Shown here piece by piece: positions 42,761 through 50,156 of a DNA stretch of 64,000 nt (within the stretch, counting starts at the first letter, position 1; each line of letters begins with the position of its first letter). The stretch lies in NCBI RefSeq assembly GCF_002999235.1, contig NZ_CP027236.1, forward strand, positions 2,108,001-2,172,000, read 5' to 3'. A program made the translations under genes and the position numbers. The DNA is from Actinomyces sp. oral taxon 897 (GTDB taxonomy: Bacteria > Actinomycetota > Actinomycetes > Actinomycetales > Actinomycetaceae). Under the pieces are notes generated by a model that did not search any database, was not told where the DNA came from, and saw only the letters and a list, made by a program, of their open reading frames with translations.

Positions 42761-42880
42761 GTGTAGTATGTGAGCTGCTCCGCGATACCGTGGAGATCGC
42801 GGCTTTCCGTGTGCCGTAACCTCACCAAGGTTGCGTCAGCCCCGAGGGATCGGGGATCGTAACTTTCAATGTGCAGTATG
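42761..42880. promoter_or_regulatory. Direct-repeat region upstream of cas3
   Basis: TGTGCAGTATG-like motifs occur at 42761 (GTGTAGTATG), 42810 (TGTGCCGTAAC) and 42870 (TGTGCAGTATG). The last two are parts of 29-bp imperfect direct repeats (42792-42820 and 42852-42880; 20 of 29 identical, 60-bp spacing). CCCGA-GGGA-TCGGG forms a small hairpin at 42841-42854. These probably control cas transcription. Confidence 0.5.
42777..42802 (+). promoter_or_regulatory. CRISPR-repeat-like hairpin in the cas upstream region
   Basis: GCTCCGCGATACCGTGGAGATC resembles the array repeat core: both share GCTCCGCG, an ATAC element and GGAGAT. The stem CTCCGCG-ATAC-CGTGGAG pairs seven positions with one G-T wobble. 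It lies ~100 bp upstream of the cas3 start on the same strand as the array. Repeat-like mini-elements near cas promoters can act as Cas-guided autoregulators (CreR-type RNAs); that role here is inferred. Confidence 0.45.
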
Positions 42881-42901
42881 TTTCTGCCTTGGAGGCTGAT
42901 T

Positions 42902-45622
42902 GTGCGCCCGTCCTTCGACACCGTCTTCCGGGAGCTCACCGGTCACGCGCCCCGGGAGTACCAGGTCCGGCTCGCCCGGCGCCTGCTTGAGGGCCGCCCT
43001 CCGACCGTGATCGAGGTCCCCACCGGCATGGGGAAGACCCTGGCGGTCATGACCGCCTGGCTCTACGCCCTGGCCGCGGATCTGGAGCAGGTCCGGGAGC
43101 AGGGGAGCACCCGCCGGATCTGGATGAGGCTGCACCTGGTGGTGGACCGCCGCGCCGTCGTCGATACCGCCTTCACCGCCGCCGGGCACCTGCGTGACGA
43201 CCTCGCCAGCCCCACCTCCCCGGCGGTCTCCTGGCTGGCCGGGGCGCTGCGCACCGGGGTGGGGCCTTCCCGGAGCCCGCTGGAGGTCCTGCGGCTCCGT
43301 GGCGGCCTGGAGGACCGCCCGGAGCACACCCGCTTCCCGGCGTGTCCCACCATTGTCCTGGGCACCCTGGACATGACCGTCTCCCGGCTCCTGTTCCGCG
43401 GCTACCAGCTCTCCGCACGCCGACGGAGCATTGACGCCGCCCTGACCGGGACCGACTCCCTGTGGGTCCTGGACGAGGCGCACCTGTCCACCCAGGCGTA
43501 CACCACCCTGCGCCTGATGGAGTCGCACGCAGCTGGGCTCGAGGACCGGTTCGACGGCGCCGTGCCCCCGCTGAGCGTCATCGCCATGAGCGCGACGGGC
43601 GCCCCCCGCCTCCCTGGCGCTCCCCGGCCACCGTCCGGCGACGAGGTGCTCACCATCGACTGGGAGCGGGAGGAGGCCCGCGACCCCGGCCTGGCCCGGC
43701 GCCGTCGGGCCCGGGCCGGCACGCCGGTGCGCGTGCACGACGCCGTGGGCGGGTCCGCCGTCACCATGGCGGACCTCGCCGCACGGCGGGCGCGGATCCT
43801 GGGGGCCGGGCAGTCCCTGGTCGTCTTCTGCAACACGATCAGGACCGTGCAGGTGGTCGCCCGTAAGGTCGCCAGGGCCTGCGGCACCACGGACTCTCCC
43901 GCCCTCAAGGTCCTCGTGGGAGGCATGCCCACACGCCACACCGACGCGCTCATGGACGTGCTCGCCCCCTACCGCACCGGCTCCCCGCAGCGGTCGGAGG
44001 CCGCCCCCGTCGTGGTCGTGGCCACCTCCACCCTGGAGGTCGGTGCGGACCTGGACTTCACCTTCCTCATGACCGAGACCTGCCAGGCGCCCTCCCTCGT
44101 CCAGCGCCTGGGACGGGTCAACCGGGTAGGGGACCGGACGGACGGAGGAGTAGATGTGATCTGCACCACTCAAATGGACCCGATCCACGGGGAGGCGGCA
44201 GCGGCGGTGGGGACGGCCGTCCGAGGAGCCACCACGCTGTCGGGGCTGCTGGGAGGCCTGGAACGGGGCGGAGCGGAGCTCACCGTCCCCGAGCAGGTGC
44301 CCGTCCTGCTGCCCCCAGCGAGCCTGCGCGCCTACCTGCGCACCCTCGGCTCGCGCAACGACCAGCCGGTCTCCCCCTGGATCCGCCCCCTGCAGGACCA
44401 GCGCGGGGACGTGACCCTGGTGTTCCGGGACAGCCTGGGACTGCTCCGGTGGGGCGTGCGCCCGGAGGTGGTCCTGGACGACCTGAGGCAGTGGCCACCG
44501 GACCTCCGGGCCGAGGGCTGGACCATGTCCGTAGACCAGGCGCACACCCTGGTGGACGAGTCCCTACGCCAGCAGGGCGGGGACCCCGTCGGCCTCGTCG
44601 TCATGGACCCCACCGCCCCCGAGCCGGTCAGCCACCACACCGCCGTCCCCGACCTGCGCCCCGGCCAGGTCCTGGTCCTGGACCCGGGGTACGCCGGACC
44701 CCTCCTGGGGGCGCTCCACGCCGCCACCGACCTCTCAGGGCAGGTGGTCCCGCTCAAGGCGGAGGACCGGGGCCTGCGCGCCGCCCAGGAGCGGCTCACG
44801 GCGATGGCCGCCGGCCAGGACCCGGCTACCTCGGTGCTCACCGACCTGGGTACCGGCGCCAGGCAGTCCCAGGACCCCTATGGTGAGCTCTTGGAGGCCA
44901 GCGTGGAGCTGGTCGCCCCTGCCGGGACGGTCCTGGGCAGAGAGGTCCTGGGGGAGGAGACACCTACGCCGTGGCTCCGCCTGACCCTGACGCCTGCCAC
45001 CGCGGGGCCTGTCCCGGGCCGGAGCCGCAACCTGCGCGAGCACGGGGCTGCCGTCGGGGCCCGTGCGGGGGCCTGGGCCCGGGCCATGGGCCTGCCCTCG
45101 GCGGTGGTCGCGGACCTGGTCCTGGCCGGGACCTGGCACGACGAGGGCAAGCGCGACCCGCGCACGCAAGCCGCCCTGACCATGGGTCTGGACGCGCAGG
45201 GCTACCTGGTGCCGCCGGACCGGCCTCCCGCGGAGCCCGTGGCCAGGTCCGGGCTGCCCTACCGGTACTGGCGCCGCTCACGCGACCTGGCCGGGGTCCC
45301 GCCCAGGTGGCGCCACGAGGCGCTCTCCGCCGAGCTCCTGGGGGTGGCGCTGGAGCAGGGCCGGGCCCGGGCCCACGACGTCGACCTCGTCCTGCACCTG
45401 GTCCTCAGCCACCACGGCTACTTCCGCGGCCCGGGACCGCTCACCCCGCCCGGGGTCGGGCCACGCCACCAGGACCCCGCCGACCCGCTGTGGGCCGAGG
45501 CGACCCGGCGCTTCCACCGTCTCAATGACCGCTACGGGCCCTACACCCTGGCCCTGGCCGAGACCGTGCTGCGGCTGGCGGACTGGGACGTCTCCCGGGA
45601 GGAGCAGGACCATGGGCGCTGA
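42902..45622 (+). CDS. cas3: CRISPR-associated helicase-nuclease Cas3, type I-U/I-G (HD at C-terminus)
   Basis: GTG 42902 with GGAGG 6 bp upstream gives a 906-residue protein. The N-terminal two thirds is a superfamily 2 helicase: Walker A VPTGMGKT (~40-46), LWVLDEAHLSTQ (~190), AMSATG, and motifs V-VI VATSTLEVGADLD and LVQRLGRVNRVGDR (~400). The C-terminal third carries the HD nuclease with TWHDEGKRDPR (~744), then RHEALSAELL and LVLSHHGYF. Helicase-then-HD order is characteristic of type I-U (I-G) Cas3; most other subtypes have HD first. It nicks and degrades target DNA after Cascade recruitment. It is the first gene of the cas operon and overlaps the next start. Confidence 0.93.
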   Translation: MRPSFDTVFRELTGHAPREYQVRLARRLLEGRPPTVIEVPTGMGKTLAVMTAWLYALAADLEQVREQGSTRRIWMRLHLVVDRRAVVDTAFTAAGHLRDDLASPTSPAVSWLAGALRTGVGPSRSPLEVLRLRGGLEDRPEHTRFPACPTIVLGTLDMTVSRLLFRGYQLSARRRSIDAALTGTDSLWVLDEAHLSTQAYTTLRLMESHAAGLEDRFDGAVPPLSVIAMSATGAPRLPGAPRPPSGDEVLTIDWEREEARDPGLARRRRARAGTPVRVHDAVGGSAVTMADLAARRARILGAGQSLVVFCNTIRTVQVVARKVARACGTTDSPALKVLVGGMPTRHTDALMDVLAPYRTGSPQRSEAAPVVVVATSTLEVGADLDFTFLMTETCQAPSLVQRLGRVNRVGDRTDGGVDVICTTQMDPIHGEAAAAVGTAVRGATTLSGLLGGLERGGAELTVPEQVPVLLPPASLRAYLRTLGSRNDQPVSPWIRPLQDQRGDVTLVFRDSLGLLRWGVRPEVVLDDLRQWPPDLRAEGWTMSVDQAHTLVDESLRQQGGDPVGLVVMDPTAPEPVSHHTAVPDLRPGQVLVLDPGYAGPLLGALHAATDLSGQVVPLKAEDRGLRAAQERLTAMAAGQDPATSVLTDLGTGARQSQDPYGELLEASVELVAPAGTVLGREVLGEETPTPWLRLTLTPATAGPVPGRSRNLREHGAAVGARAGAWARAMGLPSAVVADLVLAGTWHDEGKRDPRTQAALTMGLDAQGYLVPPDRPPAEPVARSGLPYRYWRRSRDLAGVPPRWRHEALSAELLGVALEQGRARAHDVDLVLHLVLSHHGYFRGPGPLTPPGVGPRHQDPADPLWAEATRRFHRLNDRYGPYTLALAETVLRLADWDVSREEQDHGR

Positions 45623-46568
45623 GACCACCTACCCCCTGCGGGCGCTGTCAGGGCGCCGGGCCGCGCACGTGCTGGCGGTGTGGGGGCTCGTGGACCTGCT
45701 GCCCGGTGCCCGGCTGTCCTTCACCGACCAGGACGTGCCCGTGCTGTGGTGGGACGGGGCGGACCTGGCGGGGACCGCCGCCGCGGGGCTGGTGGGACGC
45801 ACCTGGGACCTGGACCACGGCCCCCTGCGGGGGGTCAGTACGACGACGCCCGCCCGCAGCGTCGTCAACCCCCTGACCGAGCAGGCCTGGGGGCAGGTAC
45901 CGGCCACCGGCCTGTACGGCCACCGGGACCCGTTGGCCGTCTTTGACGTCTCCCGTGCCGCCAAGCGGTCCGGTACGGTGGCGGACCTCCAGGTGGGCGC
46001 CTCGGCCCTGACCCTGCTCAGCGGCCGCAGCCACGCCCCCGGCACCGTCAGGGCCACCTGGACCTGCCGGGGGGCTAAGGACGAGCAGACCGCCTACCGA
46101 GAGGCCCGACGCAGCCTGGAGCACCTGCGCTACGGCGTCCTGGACGTGGCCCTGGCCAAGCCCGGCCTGCGTTTCTCCGCCACGCTCGCCCGGCCCCGGG
46201 GGGTCAGTGGCTCGGAACGCTGTGCCGTCCACCCGCTCATTGACCTCCTGGCCTGGGTGGGGCAGACCCTGCTCCTGCCCCGCCAGCGCTCCGTCCCGGC
46301 CCCGGGGCGACCCGGCGTCAGCGCCCTGAGCTGGGTCCTCAACCCCGTGCCGCTGCCCCTGGAGGTCCTGCTGGACCTGCACGAGTCCCCTCCCGCGGGC
46401 CTGCCCTGGCCCCGGTGGACCGCCCGTGTCCAGACCCTGGGGGGCAGCACGAGGGTGACCGCCCTGGGGACCGCCCACCCGGACACGCCGGGGGGCCCGG
46501 GCGGCCCGGTCCTGCCCAGCCGGTGGCGCCCACCGTCCCACACGTCCTTAAATAAGGAGACCCTATGA
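45612..46568 (+). CDS. Candidate Csb3-like (Cas8-position) subunit of a type I-U/I-G system
   Basis: ATG 45612 overlaps the cas3 end by 11 bp, and the ATGA at its end overlaps the csb1 start, so the operon is tightly coupled. The 318-residue protein has no nuclease or helicase motif. It contains hydrophobic and aromatic patches (LAVWGLVDLLPGA, GTWDLDHGPLRG-like WDLDHGPLRG, VHPLIDLLAWVGQ) and an Arg-rich C-terminal half. Position and length match Csb3, which replaces the larger Csx17/Cas8 in some actinobacterial I-U loci. A role in target recognition or as an effector subunit is inferred from context. It is too short for typical Csx17 (~700 residues). Confidence 0.6.
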   Translation: MGAETTYPLRALSGRRAAHVLAVWGLVDLLPGARLSFTDQDVPVLWWDGADLAGTAAAGLVGRTWDLDHGPLRGVSTTTPARSVVNPLTEQAWGQVPATGLYGHRDPLAVFDVSRAAKRSGTVADLQVGASALTLLSGRSHAPGTVRATWTCRGAKDEQTAYREARRSLEHLRYGVLDVALAKPGLRFSATLARPRGVSGSERCAVHPLIDLLAWVGQTLLLPRQRSVPAPGRPGVSALSWVLNPVPLPLEVLLDLHESPPAGLPWPRWTARVQTLGGSTRVTALGTAHPDTPGGPGGPVLPSRWRPPSHTSLNKETL

Positions 46569-47767
46569 ACTTCCGCCCACTTATCGAGTCCCTCATTCAC
46601 GACGAGGCGGTTGCGGGCATCACCCTGACCACCGTCTACGAGTCCCTCACCGGCGTCACCGTCACCCCGCCCGCCGGGACCATCCGCCAGGGCGGCGAGG
46701 TGGTCGGCCTCTTCACCACCGCCACGGGAGAGACGGCCGCGACCATCGACTCCTGGGGCTCCCAGGCCTCCCGCTGCGAGGCCCTCCTGGCAACCCGGTG
46801 CACGCCGTCGCACCATCTCCTGGCCGACGAGATCGGCTACCCGCTGGTGATCGTGAACGACGAGGAGGGCAGGACCCTGACCACCTCCGCCGAGCTCTCC
46901 CACCGCCAGGCGGACGCCACCTGGCGCCTGCTCAAGGGCGAGCTGGAGGCCAAAGGGATCAACTTCGAGTGGATCCAGCAGGCCACGCGGGACAGTGCCG
47001 ACGCTCTCCTGACCGGCTTCCCCACCGCGATCCCCTTCGGGTGGTGGCACTCACACACCAAGCGCTCTCGTTCTCAGAAGGCAGGCGACAACCCTGGGAA
47101 AAACAGCTCCACCAAGAAGCCCGGGCGCACCAAGAAGGTCGACGACGACGCCATGGAGGCCATCCGTGACGACCTGGACTACTACGTCATGGACCCCTCC
47201 CAGTCCCGCTCCGCCCGTCTGTTCACCTCCGAGATCATGGCGCTGGGAGTCTCCGAACGGCGGCGCAGGGCGGGCCGGGTGGACCGGGTGTTCGGGGGCG
47301 CCGGGGGCGAGGTGGGCGGCAAGAGGCTCTCCGTCCTCGGCCTGGGCTCGCTGCCGCCGACGGAGGATGAGGACAAGATGCCCTCGGACCTCACCTACCG
47401 CACCATCGAGGGCCACGCCTTCCTGTCCCTGACGGGCCTGCGGTCCTTCCGGTTCGACCAGGTGGACGAGGTGCTCGCCCGCACACTCGTCGTCTGCCTG
47501 ACCCTGCTCCTGTACACCACCCTGCAGCACCACCTGGACCTGCGGGCGGGCGCCGAGCTGCGCGTGGTCGAGCCGGGCACGCGCGCGCAGGTGGCCAGGC
47601 ACGGCGCCGCCCCCGAGCCGCTGGAGCTGCCCGCCCCGGACGAGCTCAGGAAGCTGGTGCGTACGCTGGGCCGGGAGGCCGGGTGGCCGGGGAAGACGAC
47701 GACGATCGTTGTGTCCCCCACCTCACCTCTGGGCAAGCTCCTCAACCTCGTCGACGGCGGCAAGTGA
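46565..47767 (+). CDS. csb1: Csb1 (Cas7 backbone subunit, type I-U/I-G)
   Basis: This 400-residue protein lies between the Csb3-like and Csb2 genes, with ATGA and TGATG overlaps. Csb1 features include an early ESLTGVTVTPPAGT, SQASRCEALL, a central basic region (GWWHSHTKRSRSQKAG, about residues 158-185) and SLTGLRSFRF near residue 290, the segment close to the conserved RAMP motif. A GTP/loop-like Gly-rich insert (RVFGGAGGEVGGKR) occurs near 240. Csb1 is the repeated subunit that coats the crRNA in the I-U/I-G Cascade. No frame damage is seen. Confidence 0.85.
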   Translation: MNFRPLIESLIHDEAVAGITLTTVYESLTGVTVTPPAGTIRQGGEVVGLFTTATGETAATIDSWGSQASRCEALLATRCTPSHHLLADEIGYPLVIVNDEEGRTLTTSAELSHRQADATWRLLKGELEAKGINFEWIQQATRDSADALLTGFPTAIPFGWWHSHTKRSRSQKAGDNPGKNSSTKKPGRTKKVDDDAMEAIRDDLDYYVMDPSQSRSARLFTSEIMALGVSERRRRAGRVDRVFGGAGGEVGGKRLSVLGLGSLPPTEDEDKMPSDLTYRTIEGHAFLSLTGLRSFRFDQVDEVLARTLVVCLTLLLYTTLQHHLDLRAGAELRVVEPGTRAQVARHGAAPEPLELPAPDELRKLVRTLGREAGWPGKTTTIVVSPTSPLGKLLNLVDGGK

Positions 47768-49248
47768 TGCCCGCCCTGACGGTCTCGGCGGTCTTCCCCA
47801 CCGGCCAGTTCAACGCCCACGACGCCGACGGCCACGCCGAGTGGCCACCGGCCCCCGCCCGGGTGCTGGCCGCCCTCCTGGGGGCCGCGCACCGGCTCGG
47901 TGAGGGCGTGGCCGAGGTGGAGGCGCTGTTCAGCGCCCCCGCCCCGCTCATTACGGGGCCCGCCGTCGGGCTGCGGGACACGGGGTTCGGGCGGTGGGTG
48001 CCGGTGAACAACGAGCTACAGGTACGCGCGGACGGCACCGCCACGGGCATTGTCGACCGTGCCGACCGCTTTGGTGAGAGGCAGCAGAAGGCCCCTGAGC
48101 GCGGGGTCCTGGTGGGGACCGGCCCCCAGGACGTCGTGCGCTGGACGTGGGAGGTGCCCGACGGGGCCGCGCCGAGGGTCCTGCGCCGGGTGGCACGCTC
48201 CGTGGAGTACCTGGGGCGCCCCACCTCCCCGGTCCTGCTGGACGTGTCCACCAGTCCCCAGCCGGACCCAATCCCGGGGGCCAGCGCCCAGTCAGCCCCG
48301 GGGGCCGGTGTCCGGACCGGAACCATGAGGCCGGAGCACCAGGGGACCGAGGTGGCAGGCGCAGAGGCGGCGGAGCTGGCGTCCCCCGGGGCCGGGGACC
48401 CGGAGACCGGGCTCCCGGAGGCCGGGGGCCCGGCAGGGCACCTGCGCTGGGAACCTCACCCGGACGGTTGGCTCCACCTGCGCGTGGGCACGCCCGCGCT
48501 CCTGGGGGCCCTGGCCGCCCGGGAGGAGGAGCGCCGTCGGAGCCAGATGACAGGTGAGCACCCGGTCGTCACCACGTGCCCCACAGCACCCTACCTGCTC
48601 GTGGGGGCGGCCCGGGAGGGGGTGAGGGACGGGGCCGCGGTCCCGACGCTCCTGCGCTCCTGCGCGCTCTACCGGGTCGGGGGTGGTGGGAGCGGCAGGG
48701 ACCAGCGGTTCCTACACGCTGGGGACGTGGCCACGGTGGTCTCACAGGTCCGGGACGTCCTCGGACCCGGCGGCTGGATCCTGCCGCTGGTCGGCCCGGA
48801 GGGCAGACGGGGGCTGAGGGTCCTACGCGGCGTGGTGGTCTGCGAGGTCCGCGGCCCGGCCCGCCTGGAGCTGGCCACGCGCACGGGGGTGTGGCAGATG
48901 AGGCTGCACGAGGCCAGGTCCTTGCGCTCCCTGCCCAGGGTGCTGTGGGCGGCCACCCGGGCTGCGCGCACGTGGACCTCCGTGGTACCGACCCCGGTCG
49001 ACGACGCCACGCTGCTGGAGGCGTCCCGGTCACTGGCCCGCTCCCTGGGGGTCGTCCTGACCGGCGTCGAGGCCCATGAGGCCTCCCGGTCCGAGGGGGC
49101 CGTGGACGTGGACGGCGACCACGGGCTGCGGCACGTCACCGTGCAGGTCGACGCCGCCGTCCCCGGACCGGTCAGCCTTGACGGGGCCCTGCTCGTACCA
49201 GCTGGCGCGAGCGGGCTGGCAGTGGCCCGGGGCAAGTACCGCACGTAG
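47767..49248 (+). CDS. csb2: Csb2 (Cas5-like subunit, type I-U/I-G) with a degenerate Cas6 half
   Basis: ATG 47767 overlaps the csb1 stop. The 493-residue protein starts LTVSAVFPTGQFNAHDADG and PPAPARVLAALLGAAHR, the Cas5-like N-terminus of the GSU0054/Csb2 family. Csb2 is usually a Cas5-Cas6 fusion ending in a Gly-rich loop near RyxGxGL. Here the end reads DAAVPGPVSLDGALLVPAG then ASGLAVARGKYRT, without a recognisable Gly-rich loop. An Ala/Gly/Pro-rich insert interrupts it near residues 160-215. It likely binds the 5' handle but may not process crRNA; the separate Cas6e-like gene downstream would do so. This reading needs structure comparison. Confidence 0.78.
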   Translation: MPALTVSAVFPTGQFNAHDADGHAEWPPAPARVLAALLGAAHRLGEGVAEVEALFSAPAPLITGPAVGLRDTGFGRWVPVNNELQVRADGTATGIVDRADRFGERQQKAPERGVLVGTGPQDVVRWTWEVPDGAAPRVLRRVARSVEYLGRPTSPVLLDVSTSPQPDPIPGASAQSAPGAGVRTGTMRPEHQGTEVAGAEAAELASPGAGDPETGLPEAGGPAGHLRWEPHPDGWLHLRVGTPALLGALAAREEERRRSQMTGEHPVVTTCPTAPYLLVGAAREGVRDGAAVPTLLRSCALYRVGGGGSGRDQRFLHAGDVATVVSQVRDVLGPGGWILPLVGPEGRRGLRVLRGVVVCEVRGPARLELATRTGVWQMRLHEARSLRSLPRVLWAATRAARTWTSVVPTPVDDATLLEASRSLARSLGVVLTGVEAHEASRSEGAVDVDGDHGLRHVTVQVDAAVPGPVSLDGALLVPAGASGLAVARGKYRT

Positions 49249-49434
49249 TACCGTCGGAGGCGCCCTCGTCAGGACAGGCCCAGGCTGTCCGCACCCGTGG
49301 CAGCAGTACCTGGACTGACACCGTCGTCGAGGCACCCGGTACCGGGTCCGGGCACAGGCGGTCAGTCTGCTCGCGGCCAGGACCGCGTCCTTCCCGCACC
49401 ACTTACGTCCGCCCTCAACCTCTTAGGAGCCTTT

Positions 49435-50010
49435 GTGCAAGACCAGGTCCTCGCAATCCCTCTGACTGAGGCACTTGAGTACCTCAGTACCCCCGACGGC
49501 GTCCACCACCTGGCACTGAGAAACCTGCCCGACCTCCGGGGGGTCTCACGCACAGCCCGGGCTTCCCTGGGTGTCCTCTTCCGTCTGGCCCTGCCCACCG
49601 AGCTAGGCGGGCAGGCGGGACATGTCACCATTCGCTACCGCGGGGCGCCTCCGATCAAGGGCGCGCAGAGTCTTGAGACCCCTGACGGGCTGGCGGCCGG
49701 GCAGCGGCTGACTGTCCGCGCGGTTGCCGAGAAGCGACGCGAGGACGAGAGCGGGCGCACCCGTATCCGGGCGGTTCGGGACGAGGAGGCGGAGGACTGG
49801 GCGCGCGCGCTCCTGGGACGCCACGGCCTTGAGGTATGCGACCTCAAGGTGAGTCCCCGCTGGTTCCTGGGAAGCCGGGGGCAACGCTCCTTTATGGTCC
49901 GTGACCTCACAGCTACCGTGACAGCAGTACGAGAGGAGGCAGTACGTGCCTATGTCAGCGGTATCGGCCGCGGAAAGGCCTTTGGGTATGGCATGCCCAT
50001 TGTGTTGTGA
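49435..50010 (+). CDS. cas6e: Cas6e-like crRNA endoribonuclease (type I-E family)
   Basis: GTG 49435, with TTAGGAG 5-8 bp upstream, gives a short 191-residue protein. The C-terminus YVSGIGRGKAFGYGMPIV is the G-rich loop and RNA-binding signature of Cas6e/CasE (consensus GIGRxKAFGxGLL). LTVRAVAEKRREDESGR and ALLGRHGLEVCDLKVSP match the middle of CasE. A downstream SFMVRDLTATVTAVREEAV is like the strand before the loop. It lies 186 bp after csb2 rather than overlapping, so it may have joined the operon separately. It ends 147 bp before the array, whose repeats are of the I-E kind it should cleave. Which His or Tyr is catalytic cannot be told without alignment; HH near residue 24 is a candidate. 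Confidence 0.85.
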   Translation: MQDQVLAIPLTEALEYLSTPDGVHHLALRNLPDLRGVSRTARASLGVLFRLALPTELGGQAGHVTIRYRGAPPIKGAQSLETPDGLAAGQRLTVRAVAEKRREDESGRTRIRAVRDEEAEDWARALLGRHGLEVCDLKVSPRWFLGSRGQRSFMVRDLTATVTAVREEAVRAYVSGIGRGKAFGYGMPIVL

Positions 50011-50156
50011 TATCAGCACGTTTAACGTCGCTAAGTGCACAAACTGAGGTGCGACGCAGGCACGCCTCTGGTACCCTTGCGGGGTCCGCGGCAGCCAGCA
50101 GGTCGGCAGTAAATGCACGACGACCATCCGCCCAACAAACCTGCAGATCAGCTAGC
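50011..50156 (+). promoter_or_regulatory. CRISPR leader region
   Basis: The 146-bp gap between the Cas6e-like gene and the first repeat is lower in GC at its left (TGATATCAGCACGTTTAACG) and directly abuts the array. The degenerate repeat is at the far right end of the array, so by convention this left side is the leader that holds the array promoter. Exact promoter elements are not evident. Confidence 0.6.

Noticed and set aside
42724..42939. 71-codon minus-strand ORF in the cas3 upstream region
   Set aside because: It lacks a ribosome site, overlaps the cas3 start antisense and has no recognisable sequence; the repeat elements explain the region better.
49297..49434. Upstream ATG start for the Cas6e-like gene
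   Set aside because: It has no ribosome site and adds a Pro/Gly/Arg-rich stretch unlike Cas6e; GTG 49435 has TTAGGAG and begins directly at the family-like sequence.
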